Origin: Candidatus Brocadia sp. WS118
GTDB taxonomy: Bacteria; Planctomycetota; Brocadiia; Brocadiales; Brocadiaceae
Direction: 5' to 3'
Assembly (NCBI GenBank): GCA_007618135.1
Contig: PHFX01000165.1
Span: forward strand, 1 to 39,780
DNA: 39,780 nucleotides
Made by a program: the position numbers and the translations under genes. The notes beneath the pieces were generated by a model. It did no database searches. It saw nothing but the letters and a program-made list of their open reading frames with translations, and was not told where the DNA came from. This document shows, piece after piece, positions 26,659 through 33,468 of the stretch (positions within the stretch are counted from its first letter, which is position 1; every line of letters begins with the position of its first letter).

Positions 26659-27456
26659 ATGGCTACAGTAAAAACTTTAGTTGTTGCAGGTGGTGGTGGT
26701 GGTGGTTCTGGTGTGAATGGTGGAAATGGTGGTGGCGGCGGAGGAGGATTAGTCTATAATGCTTCAAAAACAGTAATAGCCCAAGCGTATTCTATAACGG
26801 TAGGTGGTGGTGGTGCCGCACATACTAATGGAAGTGACAGTGTATTTGACGACATAACTGCCACTGGAGGAGGATATGGGGGAAATTATAATAGTGAAAA
26901 TGGCGCAAATGGAGGCTCAGGAGGAGGAGGGGCGGGCGGATACCCTTCATCATTCGGTACGGGAGGAACAGGAAGTCAGGGGTTTAACGGAGGTAACGGA
27001 TTACAAAGCGATAATCCGATAGGCGGTGGCGGTGGAGGAGCTGGAGCAGTAGGAAAAGGCTGGTTGGCTGATAGCTCAGCGGCAGGAGGAGATGGTCTTC
27101 AGTATGATATTAGCGGTACTAATACTTATTATGCTGGTGGCGGTGGTGGCGCACAATGGCAAGGTGGCACACAAAATGGAGGACAAGGCGGTGGAGGATC
27201 TGGTAATGGAGCGGCAGTAGGGGGAAATGGAACAGCAAACACTGGTGGCGGTGGAGGCGGTGGAACAACAGGGGGAACTGGTGGGTCAGGTATTGTTATT
27301 ATCCGTTATGCAACCGCAGATTTTGGATCATGTACAGGAGGAACCATTACGACAAGTGGTGCAGATACCATCCACACATTTACAACAAGTGGAACCTTTA
27401 CGGTTTCGTTAACTTCTCCTGGTCAATACCTATCTGCTTCTTCAAAATATTGGTAA
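26659..27456 (+). CDS. Glycine-rich surface protein (Gly_rich family), probable adhesin tip
   Basis: A 265-residue product with many GGGGGG runs (LVVAGGGGGGSGVNGGNGGG) and the closing GGSGIVIIRYATADF, followed by a THTFTTSGTFTV-like strand pair. Polyglycine sandwiches of this kind form receptor-binding tips in phage fibres (as in S16-like gp38), and similar domains occur in bacterial surface proteins. The gene has no strong SD and is 2 nt from its neighbour. Confidence 0.72.
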   Translation: MATVKTLVVAGGGGGGSGVNGGNGGGGGGGLVYNASKTVIAQAYSITVGGGGAAHTNGSDSVFDDITATGGGYGGNYNSENGANGGSGGGGAGGYPSSFGTGGTGSQGFNGGNGLQSDNPIGGGGGGAGAVGKGWLADSSAAGGDGLQYDISGTNTYYAGGGGGAQWQGGTQNGGQGGGGSGNGAAVGGNGTANTGGGGGGGTTGGTGGSGIVIIRYATADFGSCTGGTITTSGADTIHTFTTSGTFTVSLTSPGQYLSASSKYW

Positions 27457-27462
27457 ATAATA

Positions 27463-27471
27463 TGATATAAT
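27463..27471 (+). promoter_or_regulatory. Extended -10 promoter giving a leaderless mRNA or small RNA
   Basis: TGATATAAT, 6 nt upstream of an ATG at 27478. No -35 is seen. Confidence 0.6.
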
Positions 27472-27477
27472 ATCTTT

Positions 27478-27585
27478 ATGCTTACTATAGACCTCACTAT
27501 AGAGGAGTTAAAATCAATAACCGCAGGGTCGCTTACTTACTATTTTTTATGGCGACCCCTCTCTGACGGAGCTTCTCTTACATAA
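27478..27585 (+). CDS. Possible 35-residue protein or structured leader
   Basis: A 35-codon frame (MLTIDLTIEELKSITAGSLT...) starts 6 nt after a -10 box, as in the leaderless genes. The same bases hold CCTC-ACTATA-GAGG (27492-27505) and a 7-bp GGGTCGC/GCGACCC stem (27527/27551), so it may instead be a small RNA or leader. I cannot decide; the ORF has a plausible amino-acid mix. Confidence 0.4.
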   Translation: MLTIDLTIEELKSITAGSLTYYFLWRPLSDGASLT

Positions 27586-27596
27586 AAAAATCCATT

Positions 27597-27605
27597 TGAT
27601 ACAAT
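27597..27605 (+). promoter_or_regulatory. Extended -10 promoter (TGATACAAT) without hairpin
   Basis: TTTGATACAATA ahead of AAGGAGG and the ATG at 27630. Same box as at 22217. Confidence 0.65.
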
Positions 27606-27629
27606 AAGAATATATTTAAGGAGGTATAT

Positions 27630-27785
27630 ATGACTGATTTTACGGTCGAGGAACTTCAATTGCTTCTCGCCATTCTCGAAAAGGCATCGTTTCAAGGAAC
27701 GGAAACCGCACGGAAAGTGGTTATGTTATCAGATAAGATTAAAAAACTCTGGGAAACCCCCGAAGTAAAAAAGGAGGATAAATAA
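27630..27785 (+). CDS. Small helical protein, hypothetical (51 aa)
   Basis: MTDFTVEELQLLLAILEKAS..., two amphipathic helices and a basic end. Strong AAGGAGG. The LQLLLAILEKASFxG pattern occurs in small phage proteins of unknown role. Confidence 0.6.
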   Translation: MTDFTVEELQLLLAILEKASFQGTETARKVVMLSDKIKKLWETPEVKKEDK

Positions 27786-27787
27786 TT

Positions 27788-28411
27788 ATGAACCAACTAA
27801 CCCAAAACGAGGCATGGCATATTGAACAACGAAGAAAATCCCAAGACCTTATTAGAGTATATAATCCCACCGAAGAGGATTATGTATTAATCTGGGATAG
27901 AGAACGATTTGTTGTACCCAATAAAAATAAAGACACAGGATACGGAAAAGGGATGAGAGTAATGCAACGATACCTTGCGGAAAAATTCACAAAAGAGATT
28001 GTCGATAAAATTATTCTGACAAAGCAGGATGAAAAACTGAAAGAACTAAAAGAGAAACTCAATAAACAAGGGGCGGTAGATATTGACTTCCATGCAAACA
28101 GACAGCTTATGGGAGTAGATCAAATAAGATCAGACTCGCCAGCAGTCCGTCACCCTCTTGAGGATATAGTATGGTTAGGCATTGAGGAAGAATTTGGCAT
28201 GGATAAAGACTTGGTAGAAGAAGAGGCGGTAAGTACAACACTTGTTGATCCGTTTGAGCGACTTTCAGGAAAGCGGTATGTTGCACCGAAAGGGGAAGAA
28301 TTTGCCCCAGAAACCCCGAAAGAGGAGGAAGTGGCATCATTACCCGTTGAGAAGAAAAGAGGGCGACCCGCAAAGCATAATTTAAGTAATGTAGCAGAGG
28401 AGGTTGTATGA
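27788..28411 (+). CDS. Virion-region protein with NP-x-x-EDY domain and AT-hook-like tail (207 aa)
   Basis: The N-terminal part, RVYNPTEEDYVLIWDRERFVVP...RYLAEKFTKEIVDKII, shares its plan with the small protein at 28586 (IHNPLSEDFYYPW...MGKHLIDHII). The C-terminal third is acidic and ends in EKKRGRPAKH, an AT-hook-like GRP motif. Function unknown; a DNA-linked structural role is possible. Confidence 0.55.
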   Translation: MNQLTQNEAWHIEQRRKSQDLIRVYNPTEEDYVLIWDRERFVVPNKNKDTGYGKGMRVMQRYLAEKFTKEIVDKIILTKQDEKLKELKEKLNKQGAVDIDFHANRQLMGVDQIRSDSPAVRHPLEDIVWLGIEEEFGMDKDLVEEEAVSTTLVDPFERLSGKRYVAPKGEEFAPETPKEEEVASLPVEKKRGRPAKHNLSNVAEEVV

Positions 28412-28617
28412 CACTAAAAGATAAAGTTTCGGAGATATTTTCATACAGAATTAAAAATGGGGAAAGCGGATGGGATGAAATGGCAGATTCGTTATCAAAA
28501 AACGGCACATTTTCTATTACAGGATCACCGAAGAAGTTTGAAAAAATACTTATCGAGCTTCTTAAACGAGTGGAGAAATTAGAAAATGAACGATCCGTTA
28601 AGACTAAAAATACATAA
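28408..28617 (+). CDS. Small helical protein, hypothetical (69 aa)
   Basis: Helical, with a C-terminal coiled-coil-like FEKILIELLKRVEKLENERS. Four-nt overlap upstream, and its end overlaps the next gene by 32 nt. The family is not recognised. Confidence 0.55.
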   Translation: MTLKDKVSEIFSYRIKNGESGWDEMADSLSKNGTFSITGSPKKFEKILIELLKRVEKLENERSVKTKNT

Positions 28618-28828
28618 CCCATTGTCTGAGGATTTCTACTATCCCTGGACAGATGATGCAAACGTTACTTATACGTTAAAGGTGCCTGCTCAGGGAGTAG
28701 CGGAGTTTCTTCCCCATGTTGCAACGTTTATGGGAAAACATCTCATTGATCATATTATCAATGTGCGTGGAGTGAGGGATAATGTGTATTTAGATCAAGA
28801 ACGCATTGCTAAAGAGGTGTTTTTATGA
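28586..28828 (+). CDS. NP-x-x-EDF small protein, paralogue of the 27788 N-terminal domain
   Basis: An 80-residue product, LKIHNPLSEDFYYPWTDDANV...HVATFMGKHLIDHIINVRGV. Compared with 27788 it has the NP-x-x-ED-(Y/F), aromatic, VP and (K/E)xxIDxII positions in order but lacks the acidic and AT-hook tail. Probably a small virion protein. Confidence 0.55.
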   Translation: MNDPLRLKIHNPLSEDFYYPWTDDANVTYTLKVPAQGVAEFLPHVATFMGKHLIDHIINVRGVRDNVYLDQERIAKEVFL

Positions 28829-29367
28829 GCCTTTCCACTTCTATAACTGAGGCTACTGAGCATCTTTTACTCCTTCTTCGTGAGGCAGAAAACCTCGCCA
28901 AACAACAGGAACAAACACAATCACTGTTAGAGGACAAGCAAAAGAAACTTTCAGAAATAAAGACTGATCTAGTACAGCGTGAAGCAAAACTACTTACCGA
29001 AAAGCAGGACATATTGCGTCAAAAGAGGATTATCAGCGCATCAATTCTCTCTGTAGAAGAACGGGAGCAGGCTATTGCTGAGAAAGAAAAAATAGAAGAA
29101 CAAAAACGACGTGAGTTTTTAAAGGGATATGACGAGAAAATGAAACAAAAAGACGATGCGGAGATTGTTATAGCAAAAGCACAAAAACTACGGGAGAAAG
29201 AAGAATTACTTATACAACGGGAAAAAGAGATAGAACGTAAGGAAGAAGAGATTAAAAATCTTTATACCGTAGATATGAAACGGAAGAAAATACTTGACTC
29301 CCGTGCATCATTTCAACAGAAAGAGCGGGAGAGACTTCAAAAAGTAGCGGAAACACTGAAAGGATAG
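28825..29367 (+). CDS. Long coiled-coil protein (180 aa)
   Basis: Nearly continuous heptad-like helix (QQEQTQSLLEDKQKKLSEIK ... REKEELLIQREKEIERKEEE), highly charged, with no membrane segment. It could be a fibre shaft, assembly chaperone or internal protein. It ends just before leader copy 4, so it is probably the last gene of its transcript. Confidence 0.65.
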   Translation: MSLSTSITEATEHLLLLLREAENLAKQQEQTQSLLEDKQKKLSEIKTDLVQREAKLLTEKQDILRQKRIISASILSVEEREQAIAEKEKIEEQKRREFLKGYDEKMKQKDDAEIVIAKAQKLREKEELLIQREKEIERKEEEIKNLYTVDMKRKKILDSRASFQQKERERLQKVAETLKG

Positions 29368-29369
29368 AG

Positions 29370-29423
29370 TGATATAATATACATATAGAGCAATTTAGCT
29401 CCCTAATTGGGGGCTTTTTTTAT
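29370..29423 (+). promoter_or_regulatory. Promoter plus switch-like hairpin leader, copy 4 of 6
   Basis: TGATATAAT (29370-29378), 9 nt gap, GAGC-AATTTA-GCTC mini-hairpin (29388-29401, 4 bp), then GCTCCC-TAATT-GGGGGC (29398-29414) and T7. GAGC/GCTC replaces the GGC/GCC of other copies with pairing kept. ATG at 29424 follows. Confidence 0.8.
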
Positions 29424-29600
29424 ATGCCGACATCACAAACAGACGCACCAAGAGACAATAATAGAGTAACCGTACTGACTGGCGTTTCTTCACAAACGAT
29501 TACCATTGACGGTGTTGATTTTGTTGAGGGAGAAACACCCGTACCTGTTGCTGTTGATCCAACTACTAATAAAATAAAACTAGAAATAACGGAGGCATAA
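29424..29600 (+). CDS. Short fibre-associated protein, paralogue of the next gene's N-terminus (58 aa)
   Basis: RDNNRVTVLTGVSSQTITID...VAVDPTTNKIKLEI aligns with the N-terminus of the 29602 product (KDGNRVSTLIGVSSVDLSTP...IAVNPETGAVL). It probably forms the same small beta domain without the repeat region. One nt separates the genes. Confidence 0.6.
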   Translation: MPTSQTDAPRDNNRVTVLTGVSSQTITIDGVDFVEGETPVPVAVDPTTNKIKLEITEA

Positions 29601-29601
29601 T

Positions 29602-31629
29602 ATGGCAGAAGCGAAAAAAGATGGAAATAGAGTTTCTACACTTATCGGTGTATCAAGTGTTGATCTTTCTACTCCCACAAAAATAGCAGTAAATCCTGAA
29701 ACGGGTGCGGTGTTAGCTGATGCAACAGTAGTTGTTAATGGAGTTGAGTCTATTGCGGTTGAAGGGGAAACAGCACTTACGGGTGCGGTGACGCTTTCAG
29801 AAGGAACAGGAATAACGTTAACTCAGGTGGGACAAGATATAGAAATAGCCGCAACGAATAACGGAACGGTGACCGATGTAACTGCTACTGCACCACTTAC
29901 CTCAAGCGGTGGCGCTACTCCTGATATTTCCACCTCAATGGCTACAAATAAACTTATTGGTCGAGGAACCGCAGGAACGGGAGTAATGGAGGAGATTACT
30001 CTTGGCACAAATCTTTCTTTATCAGGAACCACACTTAACGCCGCAGGCGGTTCACCTGGTGGCGCTGATACGCAGGTACAGTTTAATGATGGGGGAAGTT
30101 TTGGTGGTGATGCAGGGCTTACTTACAATAAAACTTCAAATGTTCTTAGTGTTTCCACTATAAATAGTATCTCAGGTGAAGCACTTGCTTTTGCATCAGT
30201 TGGAGATAATAAGAATATAACACTTACAACCCCAGCATCTGGTTCCGCTACAGTAAAGTCAGGAAATATTAGTCTTACAACTGGAACAGGAAATACTACG
30301 GGCGTCGGAGGCGGATTGAGCTTTACCACAGGAGCTGGAGGCAATAACTCTCGTGGCGGTGATATTTCATTTATTACAGGTAGCGCTGGTGGAGGAGATA
30401 ATAACTCAGGAGATTTTACTGTTTCACTAGGTGCGGGATCAGGGAGCGAATCGGGGGGATTTGTTGATATTACCGCAGGAATTGGTGGTGCCACAGGAGA
30501 TGGGGGATACATTCAGTTATTAAGTGGTGGAGGAGGAGCAACAAGTGGAGCGGGTGGATTAATAAATATTGCGGCGGGAAGTGCATCAGGTGGTGGTTCT
30601 GAGGGTGGCGATATTACTATCACATCTGGTAATGGTGCAACTGATGGAAGTGGAGGAGATATAGTTTTGACAACGGGAACTGGTGGTGTTACAGCAGGTG
30701 GTGGAGAATTAAGAATTAATTTAGGAAATTCTGGAGGGGGAGATGCGCTTGGCGGGTATATGAATATATACTCTGGGAATGGAAGTGGATTCGGTGACGG
30801 TGGATTTTTAAATATCGAATTAGGAAATGGTGGTGCTACAGGAGATGGTGGATATTTAAATATAATAGCTGGTGGTGGCGGTGCTACCTCTGGTGCAGGG
30901 GGATCAGTAAATATTACTGCTGGGAATGCTTCCGCTGGTAATTCTAATGGTGGAGGAGTATATATTATTGCTGGAGCAGGTAGTGGATCTGGAACAAACG
31001 GAGCAGTATATATTACAAATAGTGCCGAAACAAATTGGATAAGTTTAGACGATGCTTTTACAATTGCCGCTGGAGGAACTGAAGTATTGCTTGACACCAC
31101 TTCTGTAACAGTTGCAAGAACATTTTCATTTCCTGATTTATCAGGAACGTTTGCATTAGAAGAGGGTTTTACCACATCAGGAAACATAACATTAGGAGAA
31201 AACACCTCAGTTGTTCTTGACTCAGCACTTTCTGCTGATGGGAAATACACAGGTATAACACGGGCAGGGACTGCGGGTGCTACTTTAGCATTTGGTGATC
31301 TTGTCTATCTTGCGGCGGCAGATAGTCGATGGGAACTAGCTGATGCAGATGCCGCTTCTACCTCTGGAGATGTCATTTTGGGAATGTGTGTGCTTGCGGC
31401 GGCGGCAGACGGTGATCCAACCACAATACTTCTTTATGGAACAATCCGAGCAGACACTGCTTTCCCTGCTCTTACTATCGGGGCACAGGCATATGTTTCA
31501 ACCACCGCAGGGGATATTCAAGTAGCTCAACCGTCAGGAACGGATGATGTGATAAGAGTAGTGGGTTTTGCTCTTACCGCTGATGAATTACTATTTAATC
31601 CTAGTGCAGATTACATAACTCATGCATAA
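29602..31629 (+). CDS. Glycine-repeat fibre or capsid-fibre protein (675 aa)
   Basis: Three parts: an N-terminal small domain shared with the 29424 product; a long array (about residues 210-475) of roughly 15-residue Gly/Ser/Thr-rich units such as GGDITITSGNGATDGSG and GGYLNIIAGGGGATSGAG, predicted as a beta-solenoid; and a C-terminal domain (FGDLVYLAAADSRWELADADAAS ... IGAQAYVSTTAGDIQVAQPSG) familiar from phage decoration and fibre proteins. Likely trimeric or elongated. The repeats invite length variation by recombination. Confidence 0.75.
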   Translation: MAEAKKDGNRVSTLIGVSSVDLSTPTKIAVNPETGAVLADATVVVNGVESIAVEGETALTGAVTLSEGTGITLTQVGQDIEIAATNNGTVTDVTATAPLTSSGGATPDISTSMATNKLIGRGTAGTGVMEEITLGTNLSLSGTTLNAAGGSPGGADTQVQFNDGGSFGGDAGLTYNKTSNVLSVSTINSISGEALAFASVGDNKNITLTTPASGSATVKSGNISLTTGTGNTTGVGGGLSFTTGAGGNNSRGGDISFITGSAGGGDNNSGDFTVSLGAGSGSESGGFVDITAGIGGATGDGGYIQLLSGGGGATSGAGGLINIAAGSASGGGSEGGDITITSGNGATDGSGGDIVLTTGTGGVTAGGGELRINLGNSGGGDALGGYMNIYSGNGSGFGDGGFLNIELGNGGATGDGGYLNIIAGGGGATSGAGGSVNITAGNASAGNSNGGGVYIIAGAGSGSGTNGAVYITNSAETNWISLDDAFTIAAGGTEVLLDTTSVTVARTFSFPDLSGTFALEEGFTTSGNITLGENTSVVLDSALSADGKYTGITRAGTAGATLAFGDLVYLAAADSRWELADADAASTSGDVILGMCVLAAAADGDPTTILLYGTIRADTAFPALTIGAQAYVSTTAGDIQVAQPSGTDDVIRVVGFALTADELLFNPSADYITHA

Positions 31630-31632
31630 AAT

Positions 31633-32427
31633 ATGGCTATAGACCTTAATGATAAGACAGCAAATGGAAATAATTTAACAAATGGAGGGACAACAGAGGT
31701 AACCTCAGATTTACCTTTTCCAGCAAGCACAATTGCTGTTAATTTCGATAGCGGAAGTTCTCAATATCTTTATGCGGCAGATAGTGCCTCTCTTTCTATA
31801 ACAGGAGATTTAACCTTGGAAACATGGGTGAAATTTACTTCCCTTCCATCGTCAGGAGCCACTCAAACGCTTATTTCTAAAATAGGATCTGGTTCCCCCA
31901 ATTGGAGTTATGATTTTCGTTTTTGGAACAGTAGCGGGACATATAGACTTCTTGCACAATTTAGTAGTGATGGAGGAATTGTAAATCTTGATTCAGAATT
32001 TGTTGATTGGACGCCATCCGTAGAAACGTGGTATCACGTCGCTCTTACTTATACAGCATCCAGTAGTTCTTACAAATTTTATATAAATGGATCTCAACAG
32101 GGAACAACACAAACTGGATCTCAGACCTCTATATTTAATAGCTCTGCGAGGCTTGAGATTGGAGCATTCGGAAGCGGTGTTCTAGTGCAAGACCCTTATA
32201 ATGGAAAACAGGATGACACTCGTATATGGAATGTCGTAAGAACACAGTCTGAAATTTCTAATAATTATAATAAACAACTTACTGGTTTAGAATCTGGATT
32301 ACAGGCATACTGGCCTTATAATCCATTAACTAATATAAAAACAACAAATGGATTAGTTGTTGTTTCAGTTAAAACAATTGAAGGGTTAGCTATTGCATCA
32401 GTTAAGTCTGTTAACGGTCTTCAATGA
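31633..32427 (+). CDS. LamG (concanavalin-like) domain protein, probable carbohydrate-binding fibre
   Basis: A 264-residue product. A LamG/laminin-G-like jellyroll: FDSGSSQYLYAADSASLSI, GDLTLETWVKFTSLPSS, WYHVALTYTASSSSYKFYING, DDTRIWNVVRTQSEI, LQAYWPY. These bind glycans or proteins. The C-terminus has short NGLVVVSVKT / EGLAIASVKS / NGLQ repeats. It is related to the LamG part of the 33469 protein. The ATG follows AAAAT with no SD, 3 nt after the previous stop. Confidence 0.8.
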   Translation: MAIDLNDKTANGNNLTNGGTTEVTSDLPFPASTIAVNFDSGSSQYLYAADSASLSITGDLTLETWVKFTSLPSSGATQTLISKIGSGSPNWSYDFRFWNSSGTYRLLAQFSSDGGIVNLDSEFVDWTPSVETWYHVALTYTASSSSYKFYINGSQQGTTQTGSQTSIFNSSARLEIGAFGSGVLVQDPYNGKQDDTRIWNVVRTQSEISNNYNKQLTGLESGLQAYWPYNPLTNIKTTNGLVVVSVKTIEGLAIASVKSVNGLQ

Positions 32428-32493
32428 TATAATTACTCTATACAGGCATTTTAGCCCCCGATTGGGGGATTTTGTTTTTATACGGAGGAAAAA
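32425..32493 (+). promoter_or_regulatory. Promoter plus switch-like hairpin leader, copy 5 of 6
   Basis: TGATATAAT (32425-32433) begins inside the previous stop codon. After an 11 nt gap comes GGC-ATTTTA-GCC (32445-32456), then CCCCC-GATT-GGGGG (32455-32468) and ATTTTGTTTTT. Unlike most copies it is followed by a good ACGGAGGAAA before the ATG at 32494. Confidence 0.8.
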
Positions 32494-33456
32494 ATGAAGC
32501 TAACTTACACAGATATTAAAAATCAGTTTTTAAGAAATATCGGATTGCAGGGGCAGACAAACACAAACGTTCTTGCCGACTTTGATCTTAACTTAGGCTC
32601 ACGGTATCAAATGGTATTAGCAAGAATGAAGGATTACATGACGCAAACGACCGTTTCTAAAACAACGGTTGCCAGTCAGCAGTATTATAATTACCCCGCT
32701 GGTATAGTAAATATAGAGAGCGTTGTTGTTACCATAGGATCAGTTCGATACCCTACAACGGTTGTTAATTCACAATATCAATGGGACTGGCTTAATTCTT
32801 TACAAGTACAGCCGACTGCTATTCCACAGTTTATATTTCCGAGAAAATTAGACTTTGGTATTTATCCTATTCCCCAAGACGCATACACAATGACGTTTAA
32901 TTATCATTATCGGGATAGAAACCTTTCTGTAGAAGACTATACCGATGGAACAGTTGCGGTGACCAATAACTCAACTTTGGTTACGGGAACGGGGGTTACA
33001 TTTACCGAGGCTATGGAAGGAAGATGGTTAGAAATTACCTCAACCTCTAATACGGGGCAGGGATATTTCTATCTTATTACTGATGTTCCCACATCCTCAA
33101 CACTTACCATATCTCCTAGTTATGAAGGCGCTACAGGGAGTACTCTTACATATAGGATTGGTGAGTGTCCAGCGTTTCCTGATGAGGGACATATTATTCT
33201 TGCCGATGGAGTAACTGCCGACTTTTATCAAGGAGTAAGAGCGGATATAGAAAAGGCAACGTGGTTTAATAATAGATTTTGGACTGGCGATGGACAAAAC
33301 TCTTCACGAAAAATAGGCGACTCCACTATTACTGGGGGGTTAATAGGGTTGTATAACTCCTACGAGGATAGAAACTCAGAACGAGTAGTTGAAAGAAAGA
33401 AAAAAGTCTATCCATTCCTTGATCAGACGTGGGGAATGACACTTACAAACTCGTAA
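32494..33456 (+). CDS. Head-to-tail adaptor protein (podovirus gp4/gp11-like)
   Basis: A 320-residue product. The helical opening (TYTDIKNQFLRNIGLQGQTNTNVLADFDLNLGSRYQMVLARM) and the later DEGHIILADGVTADFYQGVRADIEKA fit tail adaptor proteins that dock under the portal. The middle (DGTVAVTNNSTLVTGTGVTFTEAMEGRWLEI) is an inserted Ig-like/beta domain of a kind common in such proteins. Context: next to the large tail protein. Confidence 0.7.
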   Translation: MKLTYTDIKNQFLRNIGLQGQTNTNVLADFDLNLGSRYQMVLARMKDYMTQTTVSKTTVASQQYYNYPAGIVNIESVVVTIGSVRYPTTVVNSQYQWDWLNSLQVQPTAIPQFIFPRKLDFGIYPIPQDAYTMTFNYHYRDRNLSVEDYTDGTVAVTNNSTLVTGTGVTFTEAMEGRWLEITSTSNTGQGYFYLITDVPTSSTLTISPSYEGATGSTLTYRIGECPAFPDEGHIILADGVTADFYQGVRADIEKATWFNNRFWTGDGQNSSRKIGDSTITGGLIGLYNSYEDRNSERVVERKKKVYPFLDQTWGMTLTNS

Positions 33457-33468
33457 CATTTTATTTAT

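Noticed and set aside
30123-31250. Long minus-strand frames opposite the glycine-repeat gene
   Set aside because: They are the reverse reading of GGT/GGA-rich repeats, giving Pro-rich translations. Every supported gene in the window is on the plus strand.
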